Below are positions 7,901 through 12,525 of a stretch of 12,525 nt of DNA, in pieces. The stretch covers positions 1-12,525 of the forward strand of contig JAAVIG010000059.1 of assembly GCA_014796735.1 (NCBI GenBank), written 5' to 3'. Made by a program: the position numbers and the translations under genes. The notes beneath the pieces were generated by a model. It did no database searches. It saw nothing but the letters and a program-made list of their open reading frames with translations, and was not told the origin of the DNA. The stretch is from Oscillospiraceae bacterium. GTDB taxonomy: Bacteria > Bacillota > Clostridia > Oscillospirales > Ruminococcaceae. Numbering within the stretch: position 1 is the first letter of the stretch; every line of letters begins with the position of its first letter.

Positions 7901-8061
7901 AGCAACAAGCGGTTTTGCGCAGCAAAATTGCGGACGAAGTCCGCAAAGCGTTTGCGTGGAGACTGGCGCGAAGCGACAGTCTCTTGGGCTTCTCCTTTTT
8001 TCTCTGCTATAAGGAAGTAGGGGTAAGCGGAGCACAGCTCCGCGAGGGGGTAACGCCCCCT
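7876..8061. repeat. Array of at least six short hairpins with three-base loops
   Basis: This fills the first half of the recR-guaB gap. The hairpins are 7876-7888 (5 bp, loop GAA); 7913-7927 (6 bp, loop GCA); 7928-7946 (8 bp, loop GAA); 7959-7983 (7 bp, one G-A mismatch, 3 bp, loop GAA); 8027-8043 (7 bp, loop ACA); and 8045-8061 (6 bp plus a T-G pair, loop AAC). A further stem 7942-7956 (cgcaaa-GCG-tttgcg) overlaps the third and excludes it. Loops of C-GNA-G type recur, including two exact GCGAAGC cores, a sequence known to form unusually stable DNA mini-hairpins. A poly-T run at 7996-8001 lies between the fourth and fifth. The open frames here on both strands have no family features and I treat the block as non-coding. 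It may be a dispersed repeat, a terminator cluster or a structured RNA. Confidence 0.75.
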
Positions 8062-8212
8062 TAAGCCCGATACAAGTCTGCACCCCACAGAAACAGAACA
8101 ACCAAGCGTCCGCTTTATATTTCGGCACATCAGTGCTGATAACTGGCAGGCGCTAAACCTATATAATAATTTTCCGCAAACAAGTTTCAACCGATGTCGA
8201 AAGGAGAAAGCA
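8062..8212 (+). promoter_or_regulatory. guaB upstream region with a possible -10 element
   Basis: TATAAT at 8162-8167 lies about 45 nt before the guaB ATG. No good -35 is found 16-18 bp upstream (ataact-like), so the promoter call is weak. A small stem gcac-atca-gtgc is at 8125-8136. I do not recognise a purine riboswitch or another known aptamer here. The AAGGAG ribosome site at 8201-8206 is 6 nt from ATG. Confidence 0.3.
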
Positions 8213-9715
8213 ATGGCTAAAATTTACTCTGAACCCTCACACACCTTTGGGGAATATCTGTTGGTGCCCGGCTACAGCTCCTCGGAGTGTATTCCGACAA
8301 ATGTTTCCCTTAAAACTCCTGTGGTAAAATTCAAAAAAGGGGAGACCCCCGCAATATCCATGAATATTCCCTTGGTTTCCGCTATCATGCAGTCGGTGTC
8401 CGACGATAAAATGGCGGTGGCTCTCGCGCGGGAGGGCGGAATAAGCTTTATCTACGGCTCACAGTCCATTGAAGACGAAGCGGAAATGGTAAGAAGAGTA
8501 AAGACCTATAAGGCGGGTTATGTAAAAAGTGACAGCAATTTAAGCCCCGAAATGACCTTGCAGGACGTTCTCGATTTAAAGGCAAAAACAGGTCACTCCA
8601 CCATGCCCGTCACAGAGAACGGCACCGCTGACAGCAGGTTAGTGGGTATTGTAACGGGCAGAGACTACCGTATTTCAAGAATGGCTACCGATGTAAAGGT
8701 CAAGGAATTCATGACCCCCTTTGAGAAGCTTATCACCGCTCCCGAGGGTACGACCTTAAAGGAAGCCAACGACATAATCTGGGACCACAAGCTTAATTCT
8801 CTTCCGATAATCGACAGCGAGGGAAAGCTGCTTTACTTCGTTTTCCGCAAGGACTACGAAAGCCACAAGAGCAACCAGAACGAGCTTCTGGACGCCGCAA
8901 AGCGCTACGTGGTAGGCGCGGGAATCAACACCAGAGACTACGCGGAGCGCGTACCCGCACTTGTTGAGGCAGGGGCGGACGTGCTTTGTATCGACAGCTC
9001 CGAGGGCTACTCCGACTGGCAGAAGTTTACTATCGCTTGGATAAGAGAGCATTACGGCGACACCGTTAAGGTAGGCGCAGGCAATGTGGTAAACAAAGAG
9101 GGCTTCCGTTTCCTTGCGGAGTGCGGAGCGGACTTTATAAAGGTAGGCATAGGCGGCGGCTCTATCTGTATCACAAGAGAGCAGAAGGGTATAGGCAGAG
9201 GACAGGCTACCGCGCTTATCGAGGTCTGCGAGGAAAGAGACAGATATTTTGAGGAAACAGGCATATACATACCCGTATGCAGCGACGGCGGTATCGTTCA
9301 CGATTATCATATTACACTGGCTCTTGCAATGGGTGCGGATTTCATAATGTTAGGCAGATATTTCAGCCGCTTCGACGAGTCCCCCACAAGCAAGATAATG
9401 CTTAACGGAACGTATGTCAAGGAATACTGGGGCGAGGGATCAAACCGCGCGAGAAACTGGCAGCGTTACGATATGGGCGGCGACAAGAAGCTGTCCTTTG
9501 AAGAGGGTGTGGACAGCTATGTGCCTTACGCCGGAAGCTTGAAAGATAACGTTACCCGTACTTTAGCAAAGGTTCGCTCCACAATGTGCAACTGCGGCTG
9601 TCTTTCCATTCCCGAATTGCAGGAAAAAGCGGTGCTTACCTTGGTTTCTTCCACAAGTATCGTAGAGGGCGGCTCGCATGACGTTATTTTGAAGGACAGT
9701 CAGGCGAGAAATTAA
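8213..9715 (+). CDS. guaB: IMP dehydrogenase, Tritrichomonas-like type with CBS pair
   Basis: IMP dehydrogenase oxidises IMP to XMP with NAD+, the committed step to guanine nucleotides. The 500-residue protein has an N-terminal barrel half (ending about 100), an inserted CBS-domain region (about 105-220) and the rest of the barrel. Visible catalytic parts are DSSEG from D261, the phosphate and loop segment VGIGGGSICITREQ with the nucleophile C319, SDGG at 357-360, GRYF at 381-384, and the flap with R418-Y419 in NWQRYD. These residue numbers coincide with those I recall for the T. foetus enzyme, and the flap and C-terminal CNCG segment (459-462) are of that type, not the usual bacterial GuaB type. 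The strong ribosome site 6 nt before ATG fixes the start. The gene stands alone on this strand, facing the ricT operon. Confidence 0.93.
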   Translation: MAKIYSEPSHTFGEYLLVPGYSSSECIPTNVSLKTPVVKFKKGETPAISMNIPLVSAIMQSVSDDKMAVALAREGGISFIYGSQSIEDEAEMVRRVKTYKAGYVKSDSNLSPEMTLQDVLDLKAKTGHSTMPVTENGTADSRLVGIVTGRDYRISRMATDVKVKEFMTPFEKLITAPEGTTLKEANDIIWDHKLNSLPIIDSEGKLLYFVFRKDYESHKSNQNELLDAAKRYVVGAGINTRDYAERVPALVEAGADVLCIDSSEGYSDWQKFTIAWIREHYGDTVKVGAGNVVNKEGFRFLAECGADFIKVGIGGGSICITREQKGIGRGQATALIEVCEERDRYFEETGIYIPVCSDGGIVHDYHITLALAMGADFIMLGRYFSRFDESPTSKIMLNGTYVKEYWGEGSNRARNWQRYDMGGDKKLSFEEGVDSYVPYAGSLKDNVTRTLAKVRSTMCNCGCLSIPELQEKAVLTLVSSTSIVEGGSHDVILKDSQARN

Positions 9716-9728
9716 AAATCTGAAAAAA

Positions 9729-9737
9729 TGCTATACT
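9729..9737 (+). promoter_or_regulatory. Possible extended -10 for the downstream small RNA
   Basis: TGcTATACT at 9729-9737 matches an extended -10. The expected -35 position (about 9709-9714, overlapping the guaB stop) has no good match. If used, transcription would start near 9744, just before the closing stem of the RNA candidate. Confidence 0.35.
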
Positions 9738-9743
9738 TTGAGT

Positions 9744-9894
9744 AGGATAAAATATGGTTATTTGAGGTGGAAAATTTCGCGGCATCCACACGCCGCCGGT
9801 ACCGACAGGGGAAACCCGAGAGATGCAGGACCTGCCAAATAGCCTAATATCGGAAAAACCGCTTTGATTTCTCAAGGCGGTTTTTCTTATATTT
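9744..9894 (+). ncRNA. Structured RNA candidate with terminator, possibly a cobalamin-riboswitch relative
   Basis: A 9-bp closing stem pairs ggttatttg (9756-9764) with caaatagcc (9836-9844), with one T-G pair. Enclosed are a stem gcggc/gccgc (9779-9783 with 9792-9796), a GNRA-capped stem ggg-gaaa-ccc (9808-9817) and a stem gcag-gac-ctgc (9825-9835). A strong terminator follows at 9854-9885. The GGTGGAAAAT segment near 9766 and the CAGG-ACCTGCC segment at 9826-9836 recall the core and B12 box of cobalamin riboswitches, but the canonical CAGGAGACCTGCC spacing is shortened and other core blocks are not convincing. No gene follows on this strand: the next gene points the other way. It could be an independent small RNA, a guaB 3' UTR element or an orphan riboswitch. 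The class is unresolved. Confidence 0.5.
9854..9890 (+). terminator. Strong, apparently bidirectional intrinsic terminator
   Basis: aaaaaccgctttga (9854-9867) pairs with tcaaggcggttttt (9872-9885) over 14 positions with one T-G pair and a TTTC loop. T-runs exist on both strands, so it can end guaB or the small RNA from the left. It can also end the ricT operon from the right. Confidence 0.85.
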
Positions 9895-9932
9895 TTACAA
9901 ATATCGGATTTTTTTCTTTCCAAAACACAATA

Positions 9933-10026
9933 ATACTAATCCCTTTTTAAACTGCCGAGTTGTAAACAGTTTAAAAAGGGATTACACCCTAAACACTAAT
10001 CCAACAGTTTTAAAAGGGATTAGTAT
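9933..10026. repeat. Two tandem palindromes sharing arms (multi-state inverted repeat)
   Basis: Arm A (9937-9954, taatccctttttaaactg) is a perfect 18-bp inverted match to arm B (9967-9984). Arm A extended to 9933-9954 also pairs with arm C (10005-10026) at 21 of 22 positions. A second small palindrome, actaatcc (9995-10002) with ggattagt (10017-10024), lies in the right half. The TAATCC/GGATTA core therefore occurs four times in alternating orientation. The ends are inverted copies of each other, as in a MITE-like element or a nested operator. No clear target-site duplication is seen. It lies between guaB and the end of ricT and has no coding content. Confidence 0.75.
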
Positions 10027-10076
10027 AAAACCTTTTACTGCGTCAAACTATCCGACCGGCAAAGTTGAGATTTCCT

Positions 10077-10943
10077 TTAATCCTCCAAGGACTTCAGTGC
10101 CGCTATCTCGTCGCGGTTTACCTTGATACGGGAATCCTTCAGCAGTTTCACATCGCCTCTGTTAAAGGAAACGGGCGGCGCTTCCTTGTTTTTGTCAAGC
10201 TGCACCTTAAGCTCTCCCGTCAGCAGATTGGCGTCGGTAACTATACCCCTGCCCTCCGAGGTCTCCACTAAGGCGCCGATCTTCGGAGTGATCTTAAGCA
10301 GCTCCTCGTAGCTGTCCTGCTCGTACTTAAGGCAGCACATAAGTCTGCCGCAGGTTCCCGAAATTTTTGTGGGGTTAAGGGACAAGGACTGCTCCTTTGC
10401 CATTTTTATCGACACAGGCTGAAACTCACCCAAAAAAGATGAGCAGCACAGCTGTCTTCCGCAAATACCGAGACCGCCCAACATTTTCGCTTCGTCGCGC
10501 ACACCTATCTGTCTCAGCTCTATACGGGTGCGGTAGATCGAAGCCAGATCCTTTACCAGATCGCGGAAATCGACCCTGCTTTCGGCGGTAAAATAAAACA
10601 TTATCTTGCCGTTGTCAAAGGTACATTCAACGTCTATCGGCTTCATGTTCAGCTTATGCTCCGCGATCTTGTCGCTGAACACCTTCATTATATCCGCTTT
10701 TTTGGCAAGATTTTTCTTTAAGACCTCGATATCCTCCTCTGTCGCCACACGGAAGATCTCCTTTAAAGGGTGAACTATCTCCTCGTCCTGCGCCATAAAG
10801 TTGCCTATAACAACGTCGCCGCACTCAACGCCCCTTGCGGTTTCCACAATGACCTTTTCGCCCGCGGGAATTTTCATGCCCTTTGGAGAAAAGTAGTATA
10901 TCTTTCCGACTTCTTTAAATCTTACTCCTATTACCTCAGTCAT
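10077..10943 (-). CDS. ricT: PSP1 domain protein RicT (YaaT)
   Basis: This 288-residue protein carries the PSP1 domain. Its cysteine-rich centre has GICGRQLCC (C161, C166, C167) and SGTCGRLMCCLKYE (C198, C203, C204), with QIGVRDEAKMLGG just before. In B. subtilis RicT joins RicA and RicF in the Fe-S-containing Y-complex that helps RNase Y mature certain mRNAs and influences sporulation, competence and biofilm. The many cysteines fit cluster binding. The C-terminal region (about 220-270) looks like a small beta domain. The ATG is preceded by AAAGGA at 8 nt. It is last in the darA-holB-ricT order, matching yaaQ-yaaR-holB-yaaT of Bacillus without yaaR. ricA and ricF are not in the window. Confidence 0.92.
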   Translation of the reverse strand: MTEVIGVRFKEVGKIYYFSPKGMKIPAGEKVIVETARGVECGDVVIGNFMAQDEEIVHPLKEIFRVATEEDIEVLKKNLAKKADIMKVFSDKIAEHKLNMKPIDVECTFDNGKIMFYFTAESRVDFRDLVKDLASIYRTRIELRQIGVRDEAKMLGGLGICGRQLCCSSFLGEFQPVSIKMAKEQSLSLNPTKISGTCGRLMCCLKYEQDSYEELLKITPKIGALVETSEGRGIVTDANLLTGELKVQLDKNKEAPPVSFNRGDVKLLKDSRIKVNRDEIAALKSLED

Positions 10944-10987
10944 TTATTTTTCCTTTCTTTTTTTCAATTGAATTATGCAATATACTG

Positions 10988-11968
10988 TCAGTTTTTTTCC
11001 GCTGTCTCAAAAATTCTTGCGGTAAAAGCGTTTAATGTGATCTTTGAATTAAAATATACGCTTGAAACGATACCGCCGAAATGCTGCGACACCTCGCAAA
11101 GCTCGCTTAAAACAGACACAGGATATTTTTCCGCAAGCCTTTGCGCAAGAGCTTCATCGCAGCCGCAGCTCGCTTTTCCGCCGCACGCCTTTGCAAAGGC
11201 GTCGTGAAAAAGTTTTCCCGTTTCGGTGACAAGCATGCGCACAGGCTCCCTTTTATCGTCCTTCGGCTGCGGAAGCCGTTGAATTACCGTCAGCGCCTTA
11301 TATTCCTCTCCGCTGTATACCGCCTCGGCATACTCCCTTGCAAAATCAAAATACAAGGCGGCGTTTTCGCTTTCCAGCGCCTTAAGCGACATTCCGAGAT
11401 TGCCCTTATACATACGCGCTAACTTTTCCGCTTCCTCTTCGGAAACTCCGCCGTCCTTAAGCACGTTTTCGCATTCCGTTACGGTCAAGGGCTCGGTTTG
11501 TATCAGAGCGATACGTGAAAGTATGGTAGGCAAAATGCCGTTTTTGTTGGAAGCGGTCAGAATAAGCCGCATTTTGTCCGAAGGCTCTTCAAGGTATGTC
11601 AGAAGCGCATTCTGACACTCCCTGTTGAAAAACTGAAATTCGGAAAGTATATAAACTCTTATGCCGCCTTCCACCGACGCGCCCGCCGAGTCCCTTAATA
11701 TTTCCCTCAGCTTAGTCACCGAGGTGTTTTCACAGTCGATATAGATAACATCGGGATGGATATGCTTTTCCGTTCTTTCGCAGTTTAAACAGGTCATGCA
11801 GGGCGCAGTACCGCCGCGTTCACAGAAATAAAGCATTGCGGTGTAATCGGCAAGAGTTCTTTTCCCCGTTCCCGTGTCTCCGAAAAAAAGCAGCGAATGA
11901 GGCATGCGCTCCGACTCCTTGTACTCGGAAAGCCGTTTTAACGCGCCCTTATTACCGTAAATTTCCAT
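10988..11968 (-). CDS. holB: DNA polymerase III subunit delta'
   Basis: This 326-residue AAA+ clamp-loader subunit shows a P-loop GDTGTGKRT (30-38), zinc-binding cysteines C49, C57, C60 and C63, the conserved ECQNALLTYLEEPS segment (117-130) and the sensor region ASNKNGILPTILSR (139-152). Delta' is a stator in the clamp loader beside DnaX and delta. The usual SRC motif reads SRI (151-153): Arg is kept but Cys is replaced by Ile. The C-terminal part is less conserved, as usual. Its partner dnaX lies in the same window on the other strand. The ATG is 13 bp after the darA stop and has no strong ribosome site of its own, so translation is probably coupled to darA. Confidence 0.92.
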   Translation of the reverse strand: MEIYGNKGALKRLSEYKESERMPHSLLFFGDTGTGKRTLADYTAMLYFCERGGTAPCMTCLNCERTEKHIHPDVIYIDCENTSVTKLREILRDSAGASVEGGIRVYILSEFQFFNRECQNALLTYLEEPSDKMRLILTASNKNGILPTILSRIALIQTEPLTVTECENVLKDGGVSEEEAEKLARMYKGNLGMSLKALESENAALYFDFAREYAEAVYSGEEYKALTVIQRLPQPKDDKREPVRMLVTETGKLFHDAFAKACGGKASCGCDEALAQRLAEKYPVSVLSELCEVSQHFGGIVSSVYFNSKITLNAFTARIFETAEKN

Positions 11969-11981
11969 ATCTCAAAACCGC

Positions 11982-12305
11982 TTATACCTTTTCAAAGCGT
12001 TCTATATCGGTAACAAATATGGTGGCGCCGCCTACGCTTACTTCAACGGGGAAGCTGGTATAGCTGCCTACGCCGTATGAAGCGCTTGAGGGGACAAACT
12101 GCTTTCTTTTGCGGCTGTGCAAACGGATAATTTCGATTATTTCGTCTACCTTTTCGTTCTCCGAGCAAACCAGAAACGTGGTATTGCCCGCCATGAGAAA
12201 GCCGCCCGTTGAAGCGAGCTTCGTGGCGGAAAAGCCGCTTTTTGTCAGAGCGGAGGATACTGCGTGAGAATCGTCGTTGTTTACTATTGCGTATATCAGC
12301 TTCAT
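11982..12305 (-). CDS. darA: Cyclic-di-AMP receptor DarA (PII-like, YaaQ/PstA)
   Basis: This 107-residue protein begins MKLIYAIVNNDD and contains the family signature KLASTGGFLMAGNTTF (29-44), the loop that forms the c-di-AMP pocket. DarA/PstA is a trimeric PII-like signal protein that binds cyclic di-AMP. Its downstream targets are largely unknown. I place the start at 12305, not at the upstream in-frame Met at 12368. This gives the family length (about 109), AAAGG lies 8 nt upstream, and the extra 21 codons would overlap the promoter -10. It is first in a promoter-led operon with holB and ricT, the conserved Bacillota arrangement, but without tmk directly upstream. Confidence 0.93.
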   Translation of the reverse strand: MKLIYAIVNNDDSHAVSSALTKSGFSATKLASTGGFLMAGNTTFLVCSENEKVDEIIEIIRLHSRKRKQFVPSSASYGVGSYTSFPVEVSVGGATIFVTDIERFEKV

Positions 12306-12358
12306 AGTTTTAACCTTTCGATACCGTTTGGAGATGTATTTATATTGTGTTAACCTTA

Positions 12359-12387
12359 AGTATAACATATTTTTCGGGGTTTGTAAA
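12359..12387 (-). promoter_or_regulatory. sigma-A promoter of the darA-holB-ricT operon
   Basis: Read on the - strand, TTTACA (12387-12382) and TATACT (12364-12359) are separated by 17 bp, with an extended TG before the -10. The predicted start is near 12352, giving a leader of about 47 nt. Confidence 0.7.
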
Positions 12388-12420
12388 GGGTGAATACGCA
12401 GTGTTGCAGGGCAACAGCAT

Positions 12421-12525
12421 TTACTTTTTAGGAAAGAAAAGAATATCCATAAACAAATTAGGTTCTAAGGCGGCTTTAAACATTAACTTTTTCTTACTGA
12501 TTCTTCCATATTGAGCTTGCGATAC
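12421..12525 (-). CDS. C-terminal fragment of an unidentified protein
   Basis: An open - strand frame enters from the window edge and ends with TAA at 12423-12421, giving 34 residues that end in EPNLFMDILFFPKK. It lies 34 bp upstream of the darA promoter on the same strand. I do not recognise the family. It is not obviously Tmk, the usual upstream neighbour. A small stem (tgttgc/gcaaca, 12402-12416) lies between its stop and the promoter but lacks a T-run. The frame is short enough that chance cannot be excluded. Confidence 0.4.
   Translation of the reverse strand, partial: VSQAQYGRISKKKLMFKAALEPNLFMDILFFPKK

Noticed and set aside
7811..8190. Overlapping open frames of 64-124 codons on both strands across the recR-guaB gap
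   Set aside because: They have no domain features, coincide with the hairpin array, overlap recR antisense and lack ribosome sites. They are by-products of GC-rich inverted repeats.
8756..9310. 184-codon antisense frame inside guaB
   Set aside because: It is a shadow of the well-supported guaB frame, with no recognisable motifs and no ribosome site context.
9900..9925. T-rich run after the terminator as a second terminator or promoter
   Set aside because: There is no GC stem before it and no paired -35/-10 with good spacing. It is better explained as A/T-rich intergenic sequence.
12306..12368. Longer darA start adding 21 codons
   Set aside because: It would start upstream of the predicted transcription start, and the added residues are not part of the family. 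The start at 12305 has a ribosome site.

Overview
The window looks like a chromosomal housekeeping segment of a Clostridia-type Bacillota, probably from the gut Ruminococcaceae/Oscillospiraceae. This is inferred from gene content and order (SRP RNA-dnaX-ybaB-recR; darA-holB-ricT), consensus sigma-A promoters, clean Shine-Dalgarno sites and roughly balanced GC. No tRNA, rRNA or CRISPR array was seen.

Layout on the + strand: the C-terminal end of a DnaQ-like 3'-5' exonuclease (3-218), then mfd (transcription-repair coupling) behind its own promoter. Next is a compact MntA-HepT toxin-antitoxin pair with a fully consensus promoter, then the SRP RNA gene leading straight into dnaX-ybaB-recR. A 210-bp block of tandem GNA-type triloop hairpins follows recR. 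Then comes an IMP dehydrogenase (guaB) of the unusual type best known from the protozoan Tritrichomonas foetus. After guaB lie a structured RNA candidate ending in a strong intrinsic terminator and a pair of tandem palindromes.

On the - strand, read from the right: the last 34 codons of an unidentified gene, then a promoter and the three-gene operon darA (c-di-AMP receptor), holB (DNA polymerase III delta') and ricT/yaaT (PSP1 domain). This operon converges on guaB.

Functionally the window holds replisome clamp-loader parts (dnaX, holB), repair and recombination factors (mfd, recR, ybaB, the exonuclease), protein-targeting RNA, guanine nucleotide synthesis (guaB) and second-messenger or RNA-processing regulators (darA, ricT). 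I saw no large new defence or metabolic operon. The unexplained parts are non-coding: the apparently gene-less structured RNA at about 9744-9894, the hairpin array at 7876-8061, and the multi-state palindromes at 9933-10026.
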